This document shows, piece after piece, positions 8,683 to 17,977 of a stretch of DNA of 64,000 nucleotides (position 1 is the stretch's first letter; every line of letters starts with the position of its first letter). Location of the stretch: positions 1,426,001 to 1,490,000 of the forward strand of contig CP090854.1 of NCBI GenBank assembly GCA_041879425.1, read 5' to 3'. The DNA comes from Vibrio pomeroyi. Its GTDB lineage: Bacteria > Pseudomonadota > Gammaproteobacteria > Enterobacterales > Vibrionaceae. The translations under genes and the position numbers were made by a program. The notes beneath the pieces are model-generated. The model searched no databases. It was not told where the DNA came from and was given only the letters and a program-made list of their open reading frames with translations.

Positions 8683-9588
8683 CTAGTTAGCAAGAGATAC
8701 AAAGAACAACATCAAAATAGGCACAAGCAGACTCAATATAAAGCCACTGACAATCGCGATAGGGACACATCGAACGCCACCTGTTGTTTGAATCACTGGT
8801 AAGGTGAAGTCCATTGCTGTCGCGCCTGCATAGCCAATAGAGGTGCATGGGTAACTGCGGATAAGTACTGGGATTAGCACTAATGCTACTAATTCTCTCA
8901 ACAGTTCAAGCATGAATGAAGCTCCACCATAAACAGGGCCGAACGCGTCACCCATTAAGATACCGGCAAGAGAATACCAGCCAAATCCAGAAGACATGGC
9001 TAAAGCTTTGAACAGTGGGATATCAAGCAGGTAAGCCGCGATAACGCCGCCTAACATTGAAGTAATGATGATTGTTACCGCGATGACCATGCCGTGTTTA
9101 TTGAGCAAGATCTGTCGAAGTGTTAAGCCACTATTACGCAGTTGAATGCCAATAAAGAACAGCAGCACAAACAGAATCCATTCACTTGCTGTATCTACCC
9201 AGTCAAGGCTGATAGGCAGCACTAAACCAGCAACAAGACCAGAACCCACGACTAAAATCAGCTTGGCCGATTCCATCGCCATCGAAGAGAGGGGAAGCTT
9301 CTTCTTACTGCTGTCCGTTTTGAGTGGCAGTAACTTATCAATCGCGGGAAGCGCCATTAGGTTACAGACGCTTAAGCAGACAAAGAAAGTGACGGTATAA
9401 AGAAGTATTGTCTGCAGGTTACTGCCGAGGTTATCGAGCGCCGCCAAGCTTAGGCCCATTAAGGCTAGAATCACGTAGATTAAGCGCGATGTTGAGCGGT
9501 TGATAAATTCGAGCGTTTGAGCGTTTGAAATAGAAAACAGATACCCCACGACCAGTGGAGCAAATATAAAGATCATCCCTGTAAACAT
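8683..9588 (-). CDS. lysO: LysO-family lysine exporter (DUF340)
   Basis: The 301-residue inner-membrane protein has about eight to ten hydrophobic segments. The family-typical loop MSSGFGWYSLAGILMGDAFG is followed by MLELLRELVALVLIPVLIR and a glycine-rich GYAGATAMDFTLPVIQTTGG. These match LysO/YbjE, the E. coli lysine exporter that also confers thialysine resistance. The E. coli protein is slightly longer. Lysine as the substrate here is inferred from the family. The gene is followed by the small periplasmic protein and preceded by an HDOD gene in the same orientation. Confidence 0.85.
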   Translation of the reverse strand: MFTGMIFIFAPLVVGYLFSISNAQTLEFINRSTSRLIYVILALMGLSLAALDNLGSNLQTILLYTVTFFVCLSVCNLMALPAIDKLLPLKTDSSKKKLPLSSMAMESAKLILVVGSGLVAGLVLPISLDWVDTASEWILFVLLFFIGIQLRNSGLTLRQILLNKHGMVIAVTIIITSMLGGVIAAYLLDIPLFKALAMSSGFGWYSLAGILMGDAFGPVYGGASFMLELLRELVALVLIPVLIRSYPCTSIGYAGATAMDFTLPVIQTTGGVRCVPIAIVSGFILSLLVPILMLFFVSLAN

Positions 9589-9626
9589 GCTTTCCCCATT
9601 GCATTTACTTCATATATAACGGTGAC

Positions 9627-10547
9627 TTAGAAGCCGCTAGCGTTGATAACGTCGTTTAGCTTTGCATTAAAATCATGTTTACTCAAGTTGCTTAACTTAT
9701 AAAGCACTTCTGCACCCGTCACGTTCAGTTCAACTTCGTGATCATCAATGTTCTCGTCCTTGTTTCTGAACATCAGTAGGTGGTTAGCGATTCGTGCAAT
9801 ATCTAAGTAAGACACTTCACGCTCTTCTTGCTTGTTGATGGTGTTACTGCACACATCAATGAAGTCGCTGTCGAAGCCCCAGCGATCTAGTACCAGCTTA
9901 CTGGTTGCAGAACATTGGCCTTGGAAGATTTGCAGGGCAATGTCGTGATCTAGGTAATTGCCGTTTTCAAGATAGAGATGGTATTCGCTAACCAAACAGA
10001 ACAAGCCGATGTCAGCGAGTAGTCCTACAAGCAATGACTTTTCATGTTCAAGGTAGCGGTATTCAATAGGGGAGAGCTCTTTAAAGCCGTTGGTCACCAA
10101 GACCATAGTGGCGCCCAGCTCTTTGGATACAGAAGCACTCTGAACCAACAGTTGATTACACTCTTTGCTCAGATTAACGGAATGCTTGAGTTGCTCAATC
10201 GCTTGAGCTGTAACGATATCACGTACTCGTAATATGCCAAGACGCGATACCGCCGTCATAATATCGACACACGTAATGTTGCGTCGGTTAAAGACCACGG
10301 AATTCGCAACACGAATCACGATAGCCGTTAGGCCTGGGTCTTCGAGTAAGCACTCGGCAACTTCGGCAATCCCTGTGGATTCAAGGGGACATAGCTTTTG
10401 AATTTTCAGTACAACGTTGGGGATAGGAGGAAGTGTTATTTTTCCCGCTGAGATAGAATGTCCAACCAGTTGGGCAAACTCTGATTCTAGACCCTTTAAG
10501 AGAAGAGCCTTATTTTGTGGTAGCCAGAAAAACGATAAATGATTCAT
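9627..10547 (-). CDS. HDOD-domain signalling protein
   Basis: The protein has one HDOD domain from about residue 35 to 240. Typical segments are ITLPPIPNVVLKIQKLC, LLEDPGLTAIVIRVANSVVF and VSRLGILRVRDIVTAQAIEQ. HDOD domains resemble HD phosphohydrolases but lack the catalytic metal ligands and are usually regulatory or scaffolding parts. The start at 10547 (MNHLSFFWLPQNKALLLKGL) is chosen because the family appears to begin there; the ribosome site is poor, and in-frame starts at 10622 and 10655 are possible. It lies divergent to tfoX, 357 bases away. Partners are unknown. Confidence 0.8.
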   Translation of the reverse strand: MNHLSFFWLPQNKALLLKGLESEFAQLVGHSISAGKITLPPIPNVVLKIQKLCPLESTGIAEVAECLLEDPGLTAIVIRVANSVVFNRRNITCVDIMTAVSRLGILRVRDIVTAQAIEQLKHSVNLSKECNQLLVQSASVSKELGATMVLVTNGFKELSPIEYRYLEHEKSLLVGLLADIGLFCLVSEYHLYLENGNYLDHDIALQIFQGQCSATSKLVLDRWGFDSDFIDVCSNTINKQEEREVSYLDIARIANHLLMFRNKDENIDDHEVELNVTGAEVLYKLSNLSKHDFNAKLNDVINASGF

Positions 10548-10780
10548 ATAAAAAGTAAAAACATGTATGTCCTGCCATTTTACAAGCCGCGATGCTGCGA
10601 GGCAATACTCATCGGACAACATAAGCTTTAATAATTTGAACCGGTGTATCACCAAGCGTCAAAATTCAATCATAGTTTGATACTTTACTGTGATGTCAAT
10701 CATGAAAAACCGGAATACACAATTGATTGATGTGAGCTAAGTCCAGACTTATTTTTCTTTTCGAAGTATCATTTATTTAA

Positions 10781-10810
10781 AGGTGAAAAACGCAATCATA
10801 ATATTCACCT
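10781..10810 (+). promoter_or_regulatory. Upstream stem-loop in the tfoX leader region
   Basis: A 7-bp inverted repeat (AGGTGAA 10781-10787 with TTCACCT 10804-10810) lies about 95 bases before the tfoX start in AT-rich sequence. It may be part of a long structured mRNA leader. Confidence 0.35.
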
Positions 10811-10862
10811 AAAGAATAAAAAATAGATTTAAAATTTTTCGCATAAAAAGCTGCTTGTCTGG

Positions 10863-10898
10863 TGATCAACCTAATCGGGGTAATTTGATTAAGGATCA
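10863..10898 (+). promoter_or_regulatory. Stem-loop hiding the tfoX ribosome-binding site
   Basis: Bases 10863-10876 can pair with 10887-10898, with small bulges, around a 10-base loop. The right arm contains the AAGGA Shine-Dalgarno (10891-10895), nine bases before the ATG at 10905. tfoX translation in Vibrio cholerae is known to be held off by its leader and released by the chitin-induced sRNA TfoR. The pairing here is read by eye and fits that mechanism. Confidence 0.55.
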
Positions 10899-10904
10899 AC
10901 GGAT

Positions 10905-11486
10905 ATGACCGAGACAGCATTTATTAATTACGTGAATCAATTTGGTGAGCATCAAAAACGTTCTATGTTCGGAGGTATTGGCCTCTTTCAAAATGACGCT
11001 ATGTTCGCTTTATTGAGTGAAGGTTGTTTATTCATTAGAGGTGGAAAGTCATTAGATAAAAAACTGACCGATCTTGATTGTGAAAAGTATCGTCATGTGA
11101 AAAAACAGACAACAGCAACCGTAAATTACTACGATATTACTGACCTGTTTACATGCGAACATCCTGAATTGGATAGCATTATTCGTACTTCAATCGATAA
11201 TTCAATTCAGCAACGCAGCTTCAAGAAATCATCAGCAAGCCGTAGGTTAAGAGATCTGCCAAACATGCAGCTTACACTAGAGCGCATGGTTAAGAAGGCT
11301 GGTGTGGATGATGTATCAATGTTTATGCAGTTGGGCGCGCCTGAAGTGTTTAATAAGGTTCGCAAAGCGTACGGAAATGATGTTGACCTAAAACTACTTT
11401 GGAAATTTGCGGGCGCAATTGATGGTATTCACTGGAAACTATTACAAGAGCCACGCAAGCAGCAATTATTAAAGAGCTGCCACTAA
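10905..11486 (+). CDS. tfoX: TfoX, regulator of natural competence
   Basis: The 193-residue product has a TfoX N-terminal domain (RSMFGGIGLFQNDAMFALLS, LFIRGG) and a C-terminal TfoX domain from about residue 105 (SRRLRDLPNMQLTLERMVKK, GAPEVFNKVRKAYG). In vibrios TfoX, induced on chitin, switches on DNA uptake and type VI secretion genes. The paralogue TfoY is usually preceded by a c-di-GMP riboswitch, and none is visible here. The neighbours (DUF945 gene, serC) also match what I recall around V. cholerae VC1153 (tfoX). The leader can fold over the ribosome site. A terminator follows. Confidence 0.88.
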   Translation: MTETAFINYVNQFGEHQKRSMFGGIGLFQNDAMFALLSEGCLFIRGGKSLDKKLTDLDCEKYRHVKKQTTATVNYYDITDLFTCEHPELDSIIRTSIDNSIQQRSFKKSSASRRLRDLPNMQLTLERMVKKAGVDDVSMFMQLGAPEVFNKVRKAYGNDVDLKLLWKFAGAIDGIHWKLLQEPRKQQLLKSCH

Positions 11487-11527
11487 AGAAGTCTTCCTTA
11501 TATGCTTAAGATTACTGTTAATAAATA

Positions 11528-11555
11528 AAAACCGAGGAATGTCCTCGGTTTTTTG
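11528..11555. terminator. Terminator after tfoX, probably bidirectional
   Basis: The stem ACCGAGGA/TCCTCGGT (11531-11538 with 11542-11549) has flanking A and T runs. It lies between convergent tfoX and the beta-barrel gene. Confidence 0.88.
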
Positions 11556-11631
11556 TTTCTGTCTTAGTCGCATTTCTCAAAAGATTAAGTATGAAAAGAC
11601 TAAGTGCTTATTGGAGCTGTCTCGTTAAGTC

Positions 11632-12174
11632 TTAGAACTTGAAACGAGTAGTGAACATTAGTTGGTCACCGTAGAAGTCGTTGATACGAGCTTCAGCACC
11701 GATAGAGAATAGCTCTGTAGAGTGGAAACGTGCGTAAACAGAACCTGTCCAATCATCGTTATCATCGATAGAAACGTAACCACCTTTACCACCAACTTCT
11801 AGTTGTGGACCAAGCCATTGGCGAACACCAACGTTGATTTCCATACCGATATCAGTAGAGCTTGAGTTTTCAGGCTGAACGATGCGCGCTAGCATTTCAC
11901 CTGTTAGATCAGCCCAGTTGTTGATTGGGGCGTGGAAACCAAGACCTACAGCAGAGTCGTAATCGCCTTCAAATTCTGAATCGATACGCGCTACAGCGTG
12001 AGCATTCGGGTGGATTGACTTACTGAACGCACCACCAAATGTAACTGGGCTAGCACCGATACGTGCTTCGAAGTAATCGTAGCTGAAGTTGCTCATTACT
12101 TGTGGTTGTTCATCGACAGCTAGCGCTTGACTAGAAGCCAATAGCATAGCGGTAGTAAGTAGTATTTTGCGCAT
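11632..12174 (-). CDS. Small outer-membrane beta-barrel-like protein
   Basis: The 180-residue product begins with a Sec signal peptide (MRKILLTTAMLLASSQALAV). The rest is alternating polar/hydrophobic strands with Gly and aromatic residues (YDYFEARIGASPVTFGGAFS, TGSVYARFHS). It ends in Phe (MFTTRFKF), the C-terminal signature recognised by the BAM machinery. Eight strands would fit the length, but this was not computed. No specific family or ligand is recognised. It is convergent with tfoX and has its own upstream region of about 300 bases. Confidence 0.72.
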   Translation of the reverse strand: MRKILLTTAMLLASSQALAVDEQPQVMSNFSYDYFEARIGASPVTFGGAFSKSIHPNAHAVARIDSEFEGDYDSAVGLGFHAPINNWADLTGEMLARIVQPENSSSTDIGMEINVGVRQWLGPQLEVGGKGGYVSIDDNDDWTGSVYARFHSTELFSIGAEARINDFYGDQLMFTTRFKF

Positions 12175-12470
12175 AACGACCGTAAACCTTTATTAGTGTT
12201 AATTCCTTTGGTTTGAGAAAAATCAGGCAAACCATAAACATTTAGACAGTTTAATCTAACTCACGGAAAAGTAATCCATTAAAATGTAAATCCTTACTCA
12301 TTTAGTTAAAAAACAAGCAAATTAAGGATCAGTCTGTAACGGAGATCTCATGTTTTACGTCGAATAAGAAAATAGACGAGCGAATTATCCAAAATTTATA
12401 TGTATCTGATCGATTCTTATATCGGATAACGCTTTTCTCATTGCCTTTTAAACGCTACTCATCGTTAGCG

Positions 12471-12968
12471 CTATTCACCAAAGCTTGTTCGCTTGTCTGC
12501 CATCGAAGTAAGGATGCGTTCGGTGTCTAAAATGGCCGTCCAGTTAAGTAGTTGTTTGTCGTTGGCAATAACATAGTCAGTCAGCTGCTGAGTGATGGTG
12601 TCTCTGAGTTGATCGCCTTGCCAAGGTTTGGAGATATAAAAGTCGAGAGCCGCGTTGTTAATGGCGGTGACTGTATCTTCCAAACCAGCTTGCCCTGTGA
12701 GCAACAGCTTGCGTGTTGGCTTAGTCGACTCTTGCTGATTCAGTTTGATAAGAAAATCGATGCCGGTTTTTTCTGGCATGATGTGGTCACACAAGATCAA
12801 AGCGAGCTTGATACCATCTTGTCCCATTTCTTTAATGACTTGATTGGCTTCATCGACCGATTCAGCTCCTTCAACGATAAAGTTTTCTTCAAATACTGCT
12901 AAATCTTGAAGCACACTGTTGAGAACTTCAGGTTCATCATCGACACATAAAATTAGGTACTTATTCAT
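12471..12968 (-). CDS. Single-domain-like response regulator
   Basis: The 165-residue protein is a CheY-like receiver with all key residues: D10 and D11 (LCVDDEPE), phospho-acceptor D61 (LILCDHIMPEKTG), T91 and K114 (YISKPW). About 40 residues follow the receiver and contain no recognisable output domain. The start overlaps the end of the upstream kinase gene by 8 bases, with AAGGAG inside the kinase's last codons, so the two are translationally coupled. It is the likely phosphorylation target of that kinase; the downstream step is unknown. Confidence 0.85.
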   Translation of the reverse strand: MNKYLILCVDDEPEVLNSVLQDLAVFEENFIVEGAESVDEANQVIKEMGQDGIKLALILCDHIMPEKTGIDFLIKLNQQESTKPTRKLLLTGQAGLEDTVTAINNAALDFYISKPWQGDQLRDTITQQLTDYVIANDKQLLNWTAILDTERILTSMADKRTSFGE

Positions 12969-14904
12969 GAGGTGCTCCTTCTTGTTTGAATGGAAGCCAT
13001 ACTTGCATGTGTGTATGGCTGCCTACCTCAGACTCCACCAAAATAAACCCTTGATGAGCCGAAACGATTTGTTGAGAAATGGACAACCCAATCCCTAAAC
13101 CAAAGTTGCCTTCTTTTTTGGTGGTGAAGTTTGGGTTGAAAATAGTGTTGATGTCCTCTTTGGCGATACCATGGCCGGTGTCCGATATTTGCACCACCAG
13201 AAAAGTGTCATCACCTTTAGTTTCTTGAGATGTAGTGATAGAGACTTTGCCTCGCACCGAAAGAGCATCAAGTGCATTAGAGAGAAGGTTGGTCCACACT
13301 TGTTGCAGTGAGAGCGACTGGCACAATAAGGGCGGTAAGTCAGTGTCGTAATGCTTTTCGAGTTGGTGGTGCTTCAGTCTGTTTTCAAAGATCACTAAGG
13401 TATCTTCGAGCCCTTCATGAATATCCGCGTAGTGACGCACTTCTTCATCTTCTCGGGCATAACTTTTCAGGCTTTTGACCATATCGGCAATACGTTTACT
13501 GCACACTTTGATTGAGCGGATAGAGTTCCCCACATAGTGGTAATGCTCTAAGTCGTTGAGTAGCTCCTTGCCTGCGACAGGGGAGTCTTTTAAGGTATCT
13601 AAGACCGCAGCGTCTTGGCTTAAGTTGAGCCTCACTGCTTTTTTGGCCAGAGCACGATCATCAATGGTCGATGTAAGGTGTTTTACCAGTTGCCTCTCTT
13701 GTGCCGTGGATAGTGGTTTCGCAAGTTTTGAATGCGCTAACACGTCTGTCCCTTTGTTTGATTCAGGGAGTGACGAGTTCTTAAGTATCTGGTCTAGGTG
13801 TTCTGATAGTGTTTCAATGCTTCGCAATATAGCTGCAATCGGATTATTCAGTTCGTGAGCAACGCCTGCTACCAGTTGACCCAACATCGCCATCTTTTCT
13901 TTTTCGATCAATTGCTGGTGGGCAGATTCCAGTGACTCGAGTGTTTGTTGCAGCTTGATTTTATTGGTGATGCTTCGCTGTAATCGTCGATTGAAGTGAC
14001 GCAGCAATAGATTAGTAAATAGAGGTAGTAGGGTATTGTTGGAATGCATTACCTGGGCAAAGCTGTCTTTATCAAGCTTGATCACTCGCGTTTGGGTGAA
14101 GGTGATTCCAGTAGAGAACGAAGGTTCACCTGTCACAAATGACATGCCGCCAACAATGTTCCCTTTAGAGTGGCGGACTACCTCTCTCTGTTGTCCCAAT
14201 TCATCCTTTTTATAGAGAGCCACTTCGCCTTCGATGATTAACCATAGGAAGCGATTGTCTTCACCTTCAACCGTTAATAAGTGTTCTGGTGAGTAATCAC
14301 GAATTGCTTTGGACTTGTCATCTTTAGAGAAAACCTCCTGCAATGCACTGACGACACGCTCGGCAAGGGCATTATCAGAAAGCTGGTGGTAGTCATGGAT
14401 GAATCCAGATTGAAACGATTGAATCTTTTGTTCGATGTGTGCTCTGAGTAAACGCTGCTGGTCGAGTGCGTCGCTGTAAGACAACAGGTTTTCAGAGTCA
14501 TATTGAATCACAAAAGATGTCAGCTCTTTTTGTGCTGACTTGAAGAGCACCTGATCTTGAACCGGTTTGGTTAAGCAGTGGTTGAGTCTACCTTCGTTTA
14601 CCGCGATCAGGATCGATTGAATGTCTGACGAGGCGCTGACTAAGATGGTTCTAGCAGTATTACTATGAGGAAGCTGTTCAAGTTCAATCAGAAACTGCAC
14701 GCCATTAAACTCAGAATGATGATGACTGATCACCAAGGCAACGGTTTGGTTGTGATCATGGATATCTTCTAATGCGTGATGTGCGTCTTCTATGTTCTCG
14801 GCAGTATAAATATCGAATACAGAAGCCAACGGAGCCAGCTCCGAACGTATTCTTTCAATGCTAACCGGATTATTGTCCAAACAGATAACAGCGTATTGAT
14901 TCAC
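12961..14904 (-). CDS. Histidine kinase with degenerate receiver and cyclic-nucleotide-binding domain
   Basis: The 647-residue soluble kinase has, in order, a receiver-like domain (~1-120), a cyclic-nucleotide-binding-like domain (~190-305, LIIEGEVALYKKDELG, GNIVGGMSFVTGE), a coiled linker, a DHp helix with H350 (GVAHELNNPIAAI) and an ATPase domain (DTGHGIAKEDIN, GNFGLGIGLSISQQIV). The receiver lacks the phospho-acceptor: position 61 is His (VISHHHSEFNG) where its partner has Asp, and the second acidic residue is Asn11. It cannot accept phosphate normally and is probably a sensory or docking module. The start is a GTG at 14902-14904 with AAGG seven bases upstream. No membrane segment is seen, so the signal is probably cytoplasmic. 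Confidence 0.87.
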   Translation of the reverse strand: MNQYAVICLDNNPVSIERIRSELAPLASVFDIYTAENIEDAHHALEDIHDHNQTVALVISHHHSEFNGVQFLIELEQLPHSNTARTILVSASSDIQSILIAVNEGRLNHCLTKPVQDQVLFKSAQKELTSFVIQYDSENLLSYSDALDQQRLLRAHIEQKIQSFQSGFIHDYHQLSDNALAERVVSALQEVFSKDDKSKAIRDYSPEHLLTVEGEDNRFLWLIIEGEVALYKKDELGQQREVVRHSKGNIVGGMSFVTGEPSFSTGITFTQTRVIKLDKDSFAQVMHSNNTLLPLFTNLLLRHFNRRLQRSITNKIKLQQTLESLESAHQQLIEKEKMAMLGQLVAGVAHELNNPIAAILRSIETLSEHLDQILKNSSLPESNKGTDVLAHSKLAKPLSTAQERQLVKHLTSTIDDRALAKKAVRLNLSQDAAVLDTLKDSPVAGKELLNDLEHYHYVGNSIRSIKVCSKRIADMVKSLKSYAREDEEVRHYADIHEGLEDTLVIFENRLKHHQLEKHYDTDLPPLLCQSLSLQQVWTNLLSNALDALSVRGKVSITTSQETKGDDTFLVVQISDTGHGIAKEDINTIFNPNFTTKKEGNFGLGIGLSISQQIVSAHQGFILVESEVGSHTHMQVWLPFKQEGAPHE

Positions 14905-15087
14905 AGCTCAACCTTAATAGTAGCGACGCTTCTAGCCTAGCAAGAACCGCCAAATAAGGATGAGAGCTAGCCGTTAATTTATTGAGGCAATCGAAGTATC
15001 GAGCAATAGACTGATTTAACTCAATGTTTCTTGTTTGCTACTGATGGGTTAGACTAAAAAAAACAGACACGTGTAGAAAGAGAACTC

Positions 15088-16350
15088 ATGGAACAGTTAA
15101 GAAAAATTGGCGCAATCGGCGGAGCAATCTCATTGGCACTTTGTTGGCCACTAGCGGTTGGGCAAATTGGACAAAACGCGATTACTGATGGCGTTGCAAA
15201 GCTTAACAATTCAAGCATTCAAGCTGAGATCGTGGAATACGATAGAGGTTACCTGTCTTCCAACGTAACCACTCGTCTAACTGTGACGGATGAAAACCTG
15301 AAAGAGCAACTTGCGATTGATGGACTGCCGAGTGAATTTGTCATCAATAGTGCAGTTAGCCACGGTTTGGTGAGCCTGAATGCATTGTCGACGTTTGATA
15401 ATACCGATATTTTGCCTCTAACTCTGACAACTAGCACTGAGCTAAACGGCAACACTGACTTTAACTTCGAGTTAAGCCAGTTTAATCATCAAGGTTCTGA
15501 TGAGAGTGGCACTTCGGTATCGATCACTAAATCGAATCTTTCTGGCCATGCGACTGTTTTAGGGCAAGTTGATTACGAGCTTTCAATCCCTTCAGTTCAA
15601 ATTGATTTTGAAACCGGTGAAGAGGTAACGCTTTCTAACCTGAAAGGTGTGGGTTCAGGGCAGCAAGCGAAAGGCTACTGGTTAGGTACTCAGAATTTTA
15701 CTATCGATAGCTTCTTGGTTTCAGATTCTGCAATGCAGCCTTTCATGACCATTGAAAATTCTAAGTACGATTTTGAATCGCATCTAGATGAAGCAACTAA
15801 GCGCCTGCGCAGCAACCTTAAGCTGGATATCGCAAATATAGAGACCAATGAAGGCCAGTTGAACAACCTAAACGTCGATTTTGAAGTGTCGAAACTGGAC
15901 AGCCAATCGTTTGAGAAGATCTTTGAGATCTACCAATCTAATCCGGTTATGACTCAAGAAGACGTTGCTGAAATCATTCCATTCATCGACGTATTGTTTG
16001 CTAAAGGCTTCGACCTTTCAATGAACAACATGTCGTTAGAATTGGGTAAGGGTCAGTTTGAATCTAAATGGTTGGTGAGCGTGCCAGAAGGTACAGAAAA
16101 CATCAGCAGTAATCCGTCAATGATTGTGCCTGCACTGACTGGTAATGTTCATTCTAGTTTCTCAAATGAGTTGGTTGAAGAATACCCATTCATTCGCGAA
16201 GGCATCGATGAATTGATCGTGATGGAAATGATCAAAGAAACCGAAAGTGGTTATGAAATCAGTGCTGACTTAGAAAATGGAAACCTAGTGTTTGAAAATG
16301 GACAAGAAATTCCATTAATCGCGCTACTTATGCCTGCTTTTGTTCAATAA
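15088..16350 (+). CDS. DUF945 (YdgA-family) protein
   Basis: This 420-residue protein has an N-terminal hydrophobic segment (GAIGGAISLALCWPLAVG) acting as a signal anchor or signal peptide. A long, mostly beta-strand body follows (YDRGYLSSNVTTRLTV). Both are characteristic of the DUF945/YdgA family of envelope proteins. The function is not established; some relatives affect swarming or envelope properties. The gene is divergent from the kinase operon and ends at a terminator before serC. Confidence 0.82.
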   Translation: MEQLRKIGAIGGAISLALCWPLAVGQIGQNAITDGVAKLNNSSIQAEIVEYDRGYLSSNVTTRLTVTDENLKEQLAIDGLPSEFVINSAVSHGLVSLNALSTFDNTDILPLTLTTSTELNGNTDFNFELSQFNHQGSDESGTSVSITKSNLSGHATVLGQVDYELSIPSVQIDFETGEEVTLSNLKGVGSGQQAKGYWLGTQNFTIDSFLVSDSAMQPFMTIENSKYDFESHLDEATKRLRSNLKLDIANIETNEGQLNNLNVDFEVSKLDSQSFEKIFEIYQSNPVMTQEDVAEIIPFIDVLFAKGFDLSMNNMSLELGKGQFESKWLVSVPEGTENISSNPSMIVPALTGNVHSSFSNELVEEYPFIREGIDELIVMEMIKETESGYEISADLENGNLVFENGQEIPLIALLMPAFVQ

Positions 16351-16420
16351 ACAGAGCAAAGGTTAATACTGATAGGGTGATTTAGCTGATTAACTTTAAG
16401 CATTTTATACGGTACAAAAC

Positions 16421-16448
16421 AAAAGAGGTCTTAAGACCTCTTTTGTTG
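16421..16448 (+). terminator. Intrinsic terminator after the DUF945 gene
   Basis: A 10-bp perfect stem, AAAAGAGGTC/GACCTCTTTT (16421-16430 with 16435-16444), has a TTAA loop and is followed by a T-rich run. Confidence 0.9.
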
Positions 16449-16513
16449 TTTTTATGTTGGGTAAAACATGGTATTACTTGCATAGTTATTATTTAGCAGG
16501 AGCAATGATCCCC

Positions 16514-17608
16514 ATGGAACTTACATTAGATAACGTATTCAACTTTAGTGCTGGCCCAGCGGCACTGCCTAAACCGGTAATGAAACAAGCACAAGCTGAC
16601 TTCATTGATTGGAATGGTTTAGGCACTTCCGTTATGGAAATCAGCCATCGCAGCAAAGAATTTATTCAAGTTGCCGATGAGTCTGAGCAAGACCTACGTG
16701 ATCTTCTGAACATCCCAGACAACTACAAAGTGCTTTTCTGTCAGGGGGGCGCTCGTGCTCAATTCGCTGCTGTTCCTCTAAACCTTCTAGGTGATGCGAC
16801 AAAGGCGACTTACATTGATGCTGGTTACTGGGCTGAAAGTGCAGTAACTGAAGCAAGCAAGTACTGTGAAATCGACGTATTCAATGCTAAGACGTCAATT
16901 GACGGCAAAGCGGCTGTTGTTCCAGCTAAAGATTGGAAAATCGACCCAGAAGCGGCGTACGTACATTTCTGTCCGAACGAAACCATCGATGGTATTGAAA
17001 TTAGCGAGCTTCCTCAAACGGACAAACCAATCGTAGCGGATATGTCATCTAACATTCTGTCTCGCAAGATTGATGTGTCTCAGTATGGCGTTATCTACGC
17101 GGGCGCTCAAAAGAACATTGGCCCAGCGGGTATCTGTATTGCAATTGTACGTGATGATCTTCTGGAGCTTGCGAACGAAGTATTGCCAAGCATTCTGAAT
17201 TACAAAGTACTTGCTGAAAAAGACTCAATGTTCAACACGCCACCAACCTATGCTTGGTACTTATCTGGCTTAGTTTTCAAATGGTTAAAAGCTCAAGGTG
17301 GTGTAGAAGCGATGGAGCGTGTTAACCAAGAAAAAGCAGCGCTACTTTACAACGCAATTGATGACTCTGCTTTCTACAAGAACGACGTTCACACAGCAAA
17401 CCGCTCAAGAATGAACGTACCATTCCAACTAGTGAAACCAGAGCTAGACGGTAAATTCTTAGAGTTGGCTGATGCAGCGGGTCTTAAGTCATTGAAAGGT
17501 CACAGAGCTGTGGGCGGCATGAGAGCGTCGCTTTACAACGCGATGTCTCTAGAAGGTGTTCAAGCTCTTGTAAGCTTCATGAAAGATTTCGAAGAGAAAT
17601 ACGCTTAA
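16514..17608 (+). CDS. serC: Phosphoserine aminotransferase SerC
   Basis: The 364-residue product is a class V PLP aminotransferase. [20 protein letters not shown] opens the protein, [14 protein letters not shown] binds the cofactor phosphate, [10 protein letters not shown] carries the Schiff-base lysine, and [14 protein letters not shown] closes the substrate site. It makes 3-phosphoserine in serine synthesis and also serves pyridoxine synthesis. Length matches E. coli SerC (362). The start at 16514 sits 11 bases after AGGAG; the in-frame ATG at 16505 is only two bases from it, and the one at 16454 is unsupported. It appears monocistronic, between two terminators. Confidence 0.96.
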   Translation: MELTLDNVFNFSAGPAALPKPVMKQAQADFIDWNGLGTSVMEISHRSKEFIQVADESEQDLRDLLNIPDNYKVLFCQGGARAQFAAVPLNLLGDATKATYIDAGYWAESAVTEASKYCEIDVFNAKTSIDGKAAVVPAKDWKIDPEAAYVHFCPNETIDGIEISELPQTDKPIVADMSSNILSRKIDVSQYGVIYAGAQKNIGPAGICIAIVRDDLLELANEVLPSILNYKVLAEKDSMFNTPPTYAWYLSGLVFKWLKAQGGVEAMERVNQEKAALLYNAIDDSAFYKNDVHTANRSRMNVPFQLVKPELDGKFLELADAAGLKSLKGHRAVGGMRASLYNAMSLEGVQALVSFMKDFEEKYA

Positions 17609-17678
17609 TCAATGACAAGGCTTTGATTGATACATCGCTTATTTTCTTTGTATCGTGTCGAATGTCCCAAACGAGATG

Positions 17679-17705
17679 AATGCCGCTTTTGCGGCATTTT
17701 TTTTT
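17679..17705 (+). terminator. Intrinsic terminator after serC
   Basis: The stem AATGCCGC/GCGGCATT (17679-17686 with 17691-17698) has a TTTT loop and is followed by at least seven T. Confidence 0.92.
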
Positions 17706-17977
17706 GCCTGAGAGTACATAAAGGGTATGATATGTTGCTCTTGGTTGTTTAGAGTAAAGCGAATGACAAAGTGCTTAGTTGTTATCGGGGGAGAGCAACT
17801 TTGCATCACTAAAAATAACCTATAGAAAGCGTGGTTTTTCTGTTTATTATTGACCTTTTACTATATAACGTCTTGCCCCAAAGTAACGATGAACTCCAAC
17901 AGCCAATACCGTCTCCACTCTTGATGGTTTCTGGTGTCACTTCAATAGATGATACTTTTCGCCAAGAGGAATTAGGT

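Noticed and set aside
10680..10904. c-di-GMP riboswitch upstream of the TfoX-family gene
   Set aside because: The conserved GEMM core (GGCAAACC and the tetraloop receptor) is absent. The leader instead forms a simple ribosome-site stem, which fits tfoX rather than tfoY.
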